Positions 6,006 to 11,834 of a stretch of 11,834 bases of DNA are shown in pieces. The stretch comes from JANNMJ01 sp031397815 (GTDB taxonomy: Bacteria > Bacteroidota > Bacteroidia > Cytophagales > Hymenobacteraceae). A model generated the notes under the pieces. It had not been told where the DNA came from and did not search any database. It saw nothing but the letters and a program-made list of their open reading frames with translations. Both the position numbers and the translations under genes were made by a program. Position 1 is the first letter of the stretch, and each line of letters starts with the position of its first letter. Location: the NCBI GenBank assembly GCA_031397815.1, contig JANNMJ010000030.1:1-11834 (forward strand). Direction: 5' to 3'.

Positions 6006-7886
6006 ATGCGCCTTGCCGGAGCTGCCCTCAATCAAACGCCCCTCGACTGGGCCGGAAACCTTGCCAACATCCGCACGGCGCTCGATCAGGCGCGGGCCAC
6101 TCAGGTCGAGCTGCTGTGCTTGCCCGAGCTGTGCCTGACGGGTTACGGCTGCGAAGATTTGTTCCTGCATCCGTGGGTGGCCGACGCCGCCGAAGCGCAC
6201 CTGCTGGAGCTGCTGCCTCACACGCACGGGCTGTGCTGCGTGGTGGGCCTGCCCGTGCGCCACGGCGAAGGCCGGGCGTACAACTGCGCGGCGGTGCTGC
6301 GCGACGGGCAGATTTTGGGCCTCGCGGCGAAGCAGTTCCTCGCCAACGACGGCATTCATTATGAGCCGCGCTGGTTCCGGAGCTGGGTGGCGGGGGAAGT
6401 AGCGGAAATCACGTTCGCCGGGCAAACCACCTCGCTCGGCGACCTCACGTTTGAGCACGGCGGCGTCCGGTTCGGTTTTGAGATTTGTGAGGACGCATGG
6501 CGCCCCGATACCGAGCGGCCCGCGTGCCGCCTGATGGGCCGCGTGGATTTGATTGTGAACCCGTCGGCGTCGCATTTCGCGCTCAGCAAAACCGATGTGC
6601 GGCACGATTTGGTGGTCAATGCGTCGCGCAATTTCCGGTGCGCTTACCTGTACGCCAACCTGCTCGGCAACGAGGCCGGACGGGTGATTTACGACGGCGA
6701 GATTCTGATTGCGCGCCACGGCCATCTGCTCAAGCGGAACGCGCTGCTGAGCTTCAAAGACGTCGATTTGGAGTGGTGCGACGTGGATTTTACCGAGCAG
6801 CTTCCGCCCGTAGAAGCTATCGCGAAGCTGCCGACGCCCGACGAATACCGCGAGCTGAACGCCGCCCTGTCGCTCGCGCTGTTCGATTATATGCGCAAAT
6901 CGCGCACAAAGGGGTTCGTGCTGAGCCTGTCGGGCGGCGCTGATTCGGCGATGTGTGCCATCTCGGTGGCCGAAACCGTCCGGTTGGGAGTGGCGGAGCT
7001 GGGAGTGGAAGGCTTTATGCGGAAATCGAGAATGTTCTCGGAAGAAAGCATCACGGCGTTCCTCGCAGAAGCCGATAATCAGCAGCAGCGCCTCACGGGG
7101 CAGCTATTAAGCTGCGCGTATCAGTCAACGGTCAATTCATCAGAAGACACCTACGAAGCCGCCCGCGCCATCGCAACGAGCATCGGCGCGGAGTTTCACG
7201 CGTGGCGCATCGACGACGCCGTGCAGCGGTACCAGCTCACCGTGGAGCAGGCGCTCGGCCGGAGCCTGACGTGGGAAACCGACGATCTCGCGCTGCAAAA
7301 CATCCAAGCCCGCGTGCGCGCCCCCGCCATTTGGCTGCTCGCAAACGCCAAAAACGCGCTCCTGCTCACTACGTCGAACCGCTCGGAAGCGGCCGTCGGC
7401 TACTGCACGATGGACGGCGATACGGCCGGCTCCATCGCCCCACTGTGCGGAATCGATAAGGATTTCCTGCGGCGTTGGCTGGTTTGGGCCGAGCGCGAGC
7501 TGGGTTACGCGGGTCTCCAACGCGTCAACACCCTGCAACCCACCGCCGAGCTACGGCCGCTCGAAGAGAACGTCGAAGACCGCCAAACCGACGAGCGCGA
7601 CCTGATGCCGTACCCCGTGCTCAACGCCATCGAGCGGCTCGCGTTCTACGACCGCCTCTCACCCGCCGCCGTCGAGCAGCGCCTCGGCACCCAATTCCCC
7701 GACCTCACTCCCGAGCAGCGTACCACCTTCGTGCGCCGCTTCTACACGCTCTGGAGCCGCAACCAGTGGAAGCGCGAGCGCTACGCCCCCTCGTTCCACC
7801 TCGACGATTACAACCTCGATCCGCGCTCGTGGCTCCGCTTCCCGATTCTGAGCGGTGGTTATGGGGAAGAGCTGGCGGAACTTTGA
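6006..7886 (+). CDS. nadE: Glutamine-dependent NAD+ synthetase
   Basis: Final step of NAD+ biosynthesis: amidation of deamido-NAD+ using ATP and ammonia released from glutamine. The 626-residue protein is the two-domain, glutamine-using form. The N-terminal nitrilase-fold amidase (about 1-270) carries the Glu-Lys-Cys triad as Glu41 in LPELCLTGYGCED, Lys109 in GLAAKQFLANDGIHYEPRW and Cys161 in FGFEICEDAW. The C-terminal synthetase domain has the ATP pyrophosphatase P-loop SLSGGADSAM (307-316). Downstream are the family motifs QNIQARVRAP (431-440), LLTTSNRSEAAVGY (453-466) and DGDTAGSIAPL (470-480). ATG 6006 is chosen because the family N-terminus (RLAGAALNQTPLDW) starts there. The 99-base gap on its 5' side holds a small imperfect hairpin (5958-5981) but no clear promoter. 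It appears to be an independent housekeeping gene. Confidence 0.96.
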   Translation: MRLAGAALNQTPLDWAGNLANIRTALDQARATQVELLCLPELCLTGYGCEDLFLHPWVADAAEAHLLELLPHTHGLCCVVGLPVRHGEGRAYNCAAVLRDGQILGLAAKQFLANDGIHYEPRWFRSWVAGEVAEITFAGQTTSLGDLTFEHGGVRFGFEICEDAWRPDTERPACRLMGRVDLIVNPSASHFALSKTDVRHDLVVNASRNFRCAYLYANLLGNEAGRVIYDGEILIARHGHLLKRNALLSFKDVDLEWCDVDFTEQLPPVEAIAKLPTPDEYRELNAALSLALFDYMRKSRTKGFVLSLSGGADSAMCAISVAETVRLGVAELGVEGFMRKSRMFSEESITAFLAEADNQQQRLTGQLLSCAYQSTVNSSEDTYEAARAIATSIGAEFHAWRIDDAVQRYQLTVEQALGRSLTWETDDLALQNIQARVRAPAIWLLANAKNALLLTTSNRSEAAVGYCTMDGDTAGSIAPLCGIDKDFLRRWLVWAERELGYAGLQRVNTLQPTAELRPLEENVEDRQTDERDLMPYPVLNAIERLAFYDRLSPAAVEQRLGTQFPDLTPEQRTTFVRRFYTLWSRNQWKRERYAPSFHLDDYNLDPRSWLRFPILSGGYGEELAEL

Positions 7887-7928
7887 CGTGGTAGCCGATC
7901 TTACTCTGCTTGCTACTACCTATTTTGC

Positions 7929-8576
7929 ATGGTGAACGATCCTAATCCTGCACTGGCAGCATTTGCTCGCAAAGCGCCAAGTGCCTGCCGCTACTCGCTT
8001 AGTGAATTAGCCCATCTTACAGGTCTGACACGTCCTGCGGCGCGCCAGTTGCTGCAAGGTTATGTGCCAGCTTGTAGTGATAGAAAGTATTCTTTCGAGG
8101 ATCTGATAGAGCTGCACGTATTAGCTGGCCTTCATCGAGCGTATCGGCCATCTAAAGATGCGCTTGCTGTCGTGCTGGCTCGCTTACCTCACCCTCGCCC
8201 TCTACTACATATTGGGGCAGTTCGGGATGTGGTAGGGCCGTTGACGACTACTTCTTCGGCTGAGGCGATTAAATTGTTTGATGCTTGGCTTAGCCGAGTA
8301 GAATGGCAGACGCCAGATGCGCCAAGTCGTTTGTACCCACTGTACCGCGCAGCCGTGGAAACTGCCGCCGATGTGCAACGCGTACCACGTCTGATTGCCG
8401 TAGATCCTCAGGTCAGGTTCGGTGGCCCATTTCTCGTCAATTCCGGCATTCCGGTCGAGGCGCTGGTTGGGTGTTACCGCGGCGGCGATTCGGTTAGTGA
8501 GATTGCGGTCGATTATAACGTCGAGGTACGAGAGGTGGAAGAGGCAATTCGTTACGAGCTGGAGACGGTCGGATAA
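7929..8576 (+). CDS. VapB45-like antitoxin: MerR-type HTH plus DUF433 domain
   Basis: A 215-residue protein with two recognisable regions. Residues about 21-75 (RYSLSELAHLTGLTRPAARQLL then YSFEDLIELHVLAGL, given in parts) read as a MerR-like winged helix-turn-helix. Residues about 154-211 match DUF433 in RLIAVDPQVRFGGPFLVNSG, then IPVEALVGCYRGGDSVSEIA and VDYNVEVREVEEAIRYEL. DUF433 proteins with an N-terminal HTH are antitoxins paired with PIN-like toxins; M. tuberculosis VapB45 (Rv2018) is the precedent, of similar length. The next gene is a PIN-like protein, which supports the assignment. Expected role: neutralise the toxin and repress the operon. Base composition differs: two 60-base blocks I counted here are 48% GC against 63% in a nadE block, suggesting acquisition. 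ATG 7929 is immediately preceded by TATTTTG; GTG 7932 is an alternative start. Confidence 0.8.
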   Translation: MVNDPNPALAAFARKAPSACRYSLSELAHLTGLTRPAARQLLQGYVPACSDRKYSFEDLIELHVLAGLHRAYRPSKDALAVVLARLPHPRPLLHIGAVRDVVGPLTTTSSAEAIKLFDAWLSRVEWQTPDAPSRLYPLYRAAVETAADVQRVPRLIAVDPQVRFGGPFLVNSGIPVEALVGCYRGGDSVSEIAVDYNVEVREVEEAIRYELETVG

Positions 8577-8627
8577 TTTATTCATTTGCTCCCTCGGAAT
8601 AGACCGGTCTCGGGACCTGCTGGGTAT

Positions 8628-9029
8628 ATGAACACAACTCCAGCCTCCGAACCCGTCTTTTTCCTCGATTGGAGCATCTGCAACCGCCTCGTCATTGCTG
8701 CCCTCCGCGATCACGTAGCCATCGAGTTGCACGGCGACCATTTCGCGCAGAACGAGTTCGATACGAACTGGCTGGCCGAGGTAGGCCGACGTGGCTGGGT
8801 CGTTATCACCAAAGACGCGATGATTCGGCGGCGGTCTGAAGAAATAGCGGCGGCGTACGCAGCTAACGTAGGCCTGTTTATCTTCAATAGCGGCAATCTG
8901 CCAAGCCAAGAAACCGCGCAGGCGATCCTGACGGCCTTGTCCGAAATGCAACGCTTTGCCCGTGAGCAGCCACGCCCGTTCGTAGCTATAGTGGACCGGT
9001 ACGGTGGCGTTCGTCTTGACAGCAAATAA
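8628..9029 (+). CDS. VapC45-like PIN-domain toxin (putative ribonuclease)
   Basis: A 133-residue protein matching the VapC45/PIN-like family. It has FFLDWSICNRLVIAALRDH (acidic Asp14), HGDHFAQNEFDTNWLAEVG (Asp45) and RRGWVVITKDAMIRRR (Asp63), in the order expected for a PIN-like metal site. PIN toxins of this type are metal-dependent ribonucleases; by analogy with VapC45 it would cleave RNA when freed from its antitoxin. That activity is inferred, not shown. It follows the DUF433 antitoxin on the same strand with a 51-base gap. ATG 8628 gives nine residues before the first core strand, which is normal; TTG 8586 would shorten the gap to nine bases but adds a Pro/Gly-rich tail unlike the family. 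It ends just before a strong terminator that closes the module. Confidence 0.8.
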   Translation: MNTTPASEPVFFLDWSICNRLVIAALRDHVAIELHGDHFAQNEFDTNWLAEVGRRGWVVITKDAMIRRRSEEIAAAYAANVGLFIFNSGNLPSQETAQAILTALSEMQRFAREQPRPFVAIVDRYGGVRLDSK

Positions 9030-9038
9030 GCTAACATA

Positions 9039-9077
9039 AAACGGCCCGCCCCGGAGCAATTCCGAGGCGGGCCGTTT
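9039..9077. terminator. Bidirectional terminator between the toxin gene and the S46 peptidase
   Basis: AAACGGCCCGCC (9039-9050) pairs perfectly with GGCGGGCCGTTT (9066-9077). CGGA/TCCG (9052-9055 with 9061-9064) continues the stem past one mismatch, closing a GCAAT loop. The A-rich left flank gives a short U run on the minus transcript and TTT follows on the plus transcript, so it can end both convergent units. It lies 9 bases after the toxin stop and 29 bases beyond the peptidase stop. Confidence 0.85.
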
Positions 9078-9106
9078 CTAGTATCAGACAGTCTATGCGG
9101 GGCGCC

Positions 9107-11371
9107 CTACTGCGCCAGTGCCATCGACTTATCCTTCTTCTCTTTCTTCTTCTTTTCCTTCTTCATCTTGCCGCCGGGGGCGCTGCCGGGCTCGGGGTTC
9201 GGGCCGTTGCTCACCAAGGACATCTCATCGACCAAATGCTTGCCGCCGATGACTTTGTCAATCACAAAGAGGACGTAGCGAATGTCGTTGTTGATGCAGC
9301 GCTTGAGGTTTGGGTCGAAGACGATGTTGCCGTTCATTGACTCCCAGTTACCGTCGAAGGCGAGGCCGATTAGCTCGCCGCGACCGTTGATGACGGGGGA
9401 GCCGGAGTTGCCGCCGGTGATGTCGTTATCGGTCAGGAACGCGACGTGGACTTTGCCGTCCTTGGCATCGGCGTAGCGACCGAAATCGCGGTTGTGGTAC
9501 AGCTCCATCAGCTTGGCGGGCACCACGAATTCTTCGTTCGTCGGGTCTTCTTTTTGGGCGATGCCGTCGAGGGTGGTGTAGTAGTGGTATTGCACGCCGT
9601 CGCGCGGCTTGTACTCGCGGACGGTGCCGTAGGAGAGACGAATCGTGGAGTTCGCGTCGGGGTAGAACGATTTCGTCGGGTTCATCAGGCGCTGGCCCTG
9701 GATGAAGCGGCGGTTCCCCCGCGAGAGCTGCGTCGCGATGGGCGCGAGCTTCGGCGAGATGTTCAGATTGAAGTTCGTGACCGCCGAAGAGGCCGTTTTG
9801 AACGCCAAATCATTGTCGAGGGCCGCGAGGGTCGGGGCCTTCAGGAAGGCTTCCACTTTCGCTTTAGAAACGAACATCGACGTGTTGAACACTTCCTTGG
9901 CGAACCGGTCGTAATCGCCGCCGAAATCCTTTTGGATGGTGGCGAAGATGTCGGGCTGCTGGTCCTTTGGCACGTCCTGCGCGAAATAGCGGAGCATCGC
10001 GGCGGCGATTTTCTGGTCCGTAGCGGGCACGAAATCCTTGTACAGCTCTTCGAGGTTGGCCGTCAGCTCGGTGGTGGCTTTCTTGATGGCTTCGGCGTCG
10101 TTGGCTTTCAGGGCTTTTTGCAGCGCATTGGCTTGCAGGGCTTTCGAGAAGATATCGACCCCCAAAATGCCTTCCTGCAAGTACTGCTGGCTCAGCACGT
10201 ACTTGCTCTGCTCGGCGTAAGCGGCGTTGATATCGGCGAGGGCGGAACCGTAGATGGCTTTGCGTTCCGGGTCACCATCGGCCCACTGCTGAAACTGATT
10301 TTCGAGCGCCTTCTTCTGCGCCACCGTGCCGAGCTTACGCACGCCTTCGGTTTCGCCCTGCCAGAATTTCCAGTAGTTCGCCACGGAAGCGTAGGTCGAG
10401 GCGTACTTGATGCGCACGTCGGCCGACTGGTCCATATCCTCTTTCATCAGCTTCAGACGCTTGTCGCGCAGCTTCACGCGGGCGGGGTTCGTGACTTCCG
10501 TCGTGAGCTTCACGCCTTCCGACGCCATATACCGCGTCGTGCGACCGGGGAAGCCGAAGACCATCGCGAAGTCGTTCTCATCGACGCCGCTCAGGCTCAC
10601 CGGCAGGTGCTTTTTCGGCGCGTACGGCTTGTTGGTAGCGGCGTAGGGCGCGGCTTCGTTCTGGGCGTTAGCGTACACGCGGAAAACCGAAAAGTCGCCG
10701 GTGTGGCGCGGCCACATCCAGTTATCGGTATCGCCGCCGAACTTGCCGATACTCTGCGGCGGCGCGGCCACGAGGCGCACGTCCAAAAACCGCTGGTACA
10801 CGAAGAGGTAATACTCGTTGCCGCCGAGGAAGTCGCGCACGTAAGCCACGTACTTGCCGTTGGCTTTGGCTTCGTCGGAAATCGCTTTCAGGCGCTCACT
10901 CACTTTGGTCGCGCGGTCGGCGTCGGCGGTCTGCTCGCTCAGGCCTTCCAGCACCTTGCCGGTCACGTCTTCCATCCGCACCAGCACATCCACGAACAGG
11001 CCGGGGTTGGTCAGCTCGTCGGCCTTGGTTTTTGCCACGAAACCGTTCGTCAGCAAATCGTTTTGCGGCGACGAGTGGTTCTGAATCGCATCGTAACCAC
11101 AGTGGTGGTTCGTCAGCAGCAGACCGTCTTTGCTCACGAACTCCGCCGTGCAGAAGCCGCCGAGCTGGCCGATTGCATCTTTGAGCGAAGCGTTATTGAC
11201 GTCGTAGATTTCCTCAGCAGTCAGGCGCAGGCCTTCCTTTTGCATATCCACGTAATTGAGGCGCTTGACGAGCAGCGGGAGCCACATGCCTTCATCGGCG
11301 CGGGCGACGGGCGCGGCCAGCAACAACGCCAAAGCGGCGGCGGCTAAGCCCGAAACGGTTTTTCGGAACAT
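9107..11371 (-). CDS. Secreted S46-family dipeptidyl-peptidase (DPP7-like)
   Basis: Exported serine exopeptidase releasing dipeptides from peptide N-termini; S46 enzymes typically act in the periplasm or at the surface of Bacteroidota feeding on protein. The 754-residue product starts with a Sec signal peptide (MFRKTVSGLAAAALALLLAA, cleavage expected after ARA, about residue 25), so the mature protein begins DEGMWLP, typical for S46. The triad is His90 in LLLTNHHCGYDAIQ, Asp226 in PRHTGDFSVFRVYA and Ser656 in TGGNSGSPVING. The residue 18 after the catalytic Ser is Gly674 (LAFDGNWESM). DPP11 has Arg there for acidic P1 residues, so Gly suggests DPP7-like preference for hydrophobic P1 (inference). 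The frame stays open upstream to 11758, but ATG 11371 is chosen because it gives the signal peptide and is preceded by AAGGA. The last ~20 residues are a Lys/Glu tail. Its start codon is 33 bases from yidD, divergently. Confidence 0.93.
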   Translation of the reverse strand: MFRKTVSGLAAAALALLLAAPVARADEGMWLPLLVKRLNYVDMQKEGLRLTAEEIYDVNNASLKDAIGQLGGFCTAEFVSKDGLLLTNHHCGYDAIQNHSSPQNDLLTNGFVAKTKADELTNPGLFVDVLVRMEDVTGKVLEGLSEQTADADRATKVSERLKAISDEAKANGKYVAYVRDFLGGNEYYLFVYQRFLDVRLVAAPPQSIGKFGGDTDNWMWPRHTGDFSVFRVYANAQNEAAPYAATNKPYAPKKHLPVSLSGVDENDFAMVFGFPGRTTRYMASEGVKLTTEVTNPARVKLRDKRLKLMKEDMDQSADVRIKYASTYASVANYWKFWQGETEGVRKLGTVAQKKALENQFQQWADGDPERKAIYGSALADINAAYAEQSKYVLSQQYLQEGILGVDIFSKALQANALQKALKANDAEAIKKATTELTANLEELYKDFVPATDQKIAAAMLRYFAQDVPKDQQPDIFATIQKDFGGDYDRFAKEVFNTSMFVSKAKVEAFLKAPTLAALDNDLAFKTASSAVTNFNLNISPKLAPIATQLSRGNRRFIQGQRLMNPTKSFYPDANSTIRLSYGTVREYKPRDGVQYHYYTTLDGIAQKEDPTNEEFVVPAKLMELYHNRDFGRYADAKDGKVHVAFLTDNDITGGNSGSPVINGRGELIGLAFDGNWESMNGNIVFDPNLKRCINNDIRYVLFVIDKVIGGKHLVDEMSLVSNGPNPEPGSAPGGKMKKEKKKKEKKDKSMALAQ

Positions 11372-11404
11372 TCCTTCGGTTGAAAGAGGATAAAAAAACG
11401 GGTG

Positions 11405-11713
11405 ATGGAAGACAACGACGGCCCCGAGACGCAAGCGCCGGGTGCGCAATCGGCAAAGGCCAAATTTACGCCCGTCGGGTTGCAGCCGGGCGCGCAGGCG
11501 CTGCGGGCGGTGCTGCTCGGCGGCGTCTGGGTATATCAACGCCTGATTTCGCCGCTGACACCTGCGTCGTGCCGGTTTGTGCCCACTTGCTCGGCGTATG
11601 CGGCGGAAGCCATTCAGCGGCACGGCCCGTTCAAAGGCGGCCGAATGGCGCTGGCGCGGATTGGGCGGTGCCACCCGTGGGGCGGGAGCGGGTACGACCC
11701 GGTGCCGGAATGA
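11405..11713 (+). CDS. yidD: Membrane protein insertion efficiency factor YidD
   Basis: Small protein of the YidD family (formerly DUF37), thought to assist YidC/Sec-dependent insertion of inner-membrane proteins at the cytoplasmic face. The 102-residue product shows an amphipathic segment LRAVLLGGVWVYQRLISPL (33-51). The family signature then follows as SCRFVPTCSAYAAEAIQRHG (55-74), KGGRMALARIGRCHPWGGSG and YDPVPE. Cysteines 56, 62 and 89 correspond to the conserved ones. The first ~30 residues are a polar, probably disordered extension absent from short YidD proteins. ATG 11405 is used; GTG 11402 directly before it is an alternative. In many bacteria yidD sits with rpmH-rnpA-yidC; here it stands divergent from the peptidase gene, with no such partners visible. 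Confidence 0.92.
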   Translation: MEDNDGPETQAPGAQSAKAKFTPVGLQPGAQALRAVLLGGVWVYQRLISPLTPASCRFVPTCSAYAAEAIQRHGPFKGGRMALARIGRCHPWGGSGYDPVPE

Positions 11714-11737
11714 GGGAGATTTGTGGGGGGAAGACGG

Positions 11738-11769
11738 GCGTGGCACCGCGCGTGGCACCGCGCGTGGCC
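11738..11769. repeat. 12-bp direct tandem repeat downstream of yidD
   Basis: GCGTGGCACCGC occurs at 11738-11749 and again exactly at 11750-11761, followed by a partial third copy (GCGTGGCC, 11762-11769) that merges into the hairpin to its right. The tract starts 24 bases after the yidD stop codon and is non-coding. Confidence 0.85.
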
Positions 11770-11801
11770 CGGGGTAGATTTCTGCGAAATCAACCCCGGG
11801 C
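11767..11801. repeat. Hairpin with CCCGGGGT/ACCCCGGG arms, REP-like
   Basis: CCCGGGGT-A-GATTT (11768-11781) pairs with AAATC-A-ACCCCGGG (11787-11800). The result is two perfect stem segments separated by an A/A mismatch, with loop CTGCG; G11767 and C11801 add a pair. The internal mismatch and conserved-looking loop are typical of REP-type palindromes. It could also serve as the yidD transcript end, although no T run follows. Confidence 0.7.
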
Positions 11802-11810
11802 TGTGGAAAA

Positions 11811-11827
11811 GAACCCCGTTGGGGTTC
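11811..11827. repeat. Second hairpin of the right-edge repeat element
   Basis: GAACCCC (11811-11817), loop GTT, GGGGTTC (11821-11827): a perfect 7-bp stem nine bases after the previous palindrome. The pair of hairpins with a fixed short spacer resembles a paired REP (BIME-like) unit. It may continue beyond the window edge at 11834. Confidence 0.65.
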
Positions 11828-11834
11828 GCATCAC

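Noticed and set aside
5766..6725. A 319-codon minus-strand frame opposite nadE and the end of the SRPBCC gene
   Set aside because: Crosses two well-supported genes, has Arg/Gln/His-rich composition and no domain pattern.
7921..7927. TATTTTG as a -7 promoter element for the toxin-antitoxin operon
   Set aside because: It abuts the start codon, so transcription would begin inside the gene, and there is no spaced TTTG upstream.
8205..9059. A 284-codon minus-strand frame opposite the toxin-antitoxin pair
   Set aside because: Runs through the terminator hairpin and covers both DUF433 and PIN-like genes; no family features.
9446..11347. A 633-codon stop-free frame on the plus strand opposite the S46 peptidase gene
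   Set aside because: It mirrors the codon bias of the real gene on the other strand; the translation is low-complexity (V/R/H/G-rich) with no family features, while the minus-strand frame has signal peptide, triad and family motifs.
11372..11758. Upstream extension of the S46 peptidase to a 883-residue protein
   Set aside because: The extra 129 residues are antisense to yidD, Arg/Pro-rich, and would bury the signal peptide.
1..11834. CRISPR arrays, tRNA or rRNA genes, insertion sequences, phage genes
   Set aside because: No regularly spaced repeats, cloverleaf, rRNA signature, transposase or phage structural gene is visible on either strand.

Overview
The window most likely comes from a high-GC member of the Bacteroidota, probably of Cytophagia-like affinity, although the genus cannot be read from the sequence. 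The evidence is a type IX secretion C-terminal sorting domain at the left edge, the block pyk / IPExxxVDY-family gene / acpP / fabF / rnc that is typical of this phylum, an S46-family dipeptidyl-peptidase, and weak ribosome-binding sites. Most genes are about 60% GC or more. The toxin-antitoxin module near 7.9-9.0 kb is visibly lower.

Layout. 1-166 (+): the last 54 codons of a T9SS-exported protein. 167-316: two convergent terminators. 317-2251 (-): pyruvate kinase (pyk), preceded by a small IPExxxVDY-family gene with a degenerate signature and an in-frame 12-bp tandem repeat. 2252-2372: divergent intergenic region with a candidate Bacteroidota-type promoter for acpP. 2373-4895 (+): acpP, fabF and rnc. 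These make acyl carrier protein, the condensing enzyme KAS II and RNase III. A strongly structured 267-base spacer lies between acpP and fabF, while fabF and rnc are only 6 bases apart. 4935-5906 (+): an unrecognised membrane protein with a C-terminal START/SRPBCC-like domain. 6006-7886 (+): glutamine-dependent NAD+ synthetase (nadE). 7929-9029 (+): a two-gene VapB45/VapC45-like toxin-antitoxin module (HTH plus DUF433 antitoxin, PIN-like toxin). 9039-9077: a strong bidirectional terminator. 9107-11371 (-): a secreted S46 dipeptidyl-peptidase with a complete catalytic triad and a lysine-rich tail. 11405-11713 (+): yidD, divergent from the peptidase with only 33 bases between the start codons. 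11738-11827: a 12-bp tandem repeat followed by two hairpins that look like a dispersed REP-type element and continue to the window edge.

How the parts relate. acpP, fabF and rnc form the conserved fatty-acid elongation plus RNA-processing cluster; the divergently transcribed pyk side is its usual Bacteroidota neighbour. nadE, the SRPBCC membrane protein, the peptidase and yidD look like independent chromosomal genes. The toxin-antitoxin pair is the clearest accessory element: lower GC, self-contained, and closed off by its own terminator. I found no phage, transposase, CRISPR array, tRNA or rRNA. No whole undescribed system is convincing here. The best candidates for new biology are the nested inverted repeats between acpP and fabF, the diverged VapBC45-like module, the unknown membrane/SRPBCC protein, and the repeat element at the right edge.
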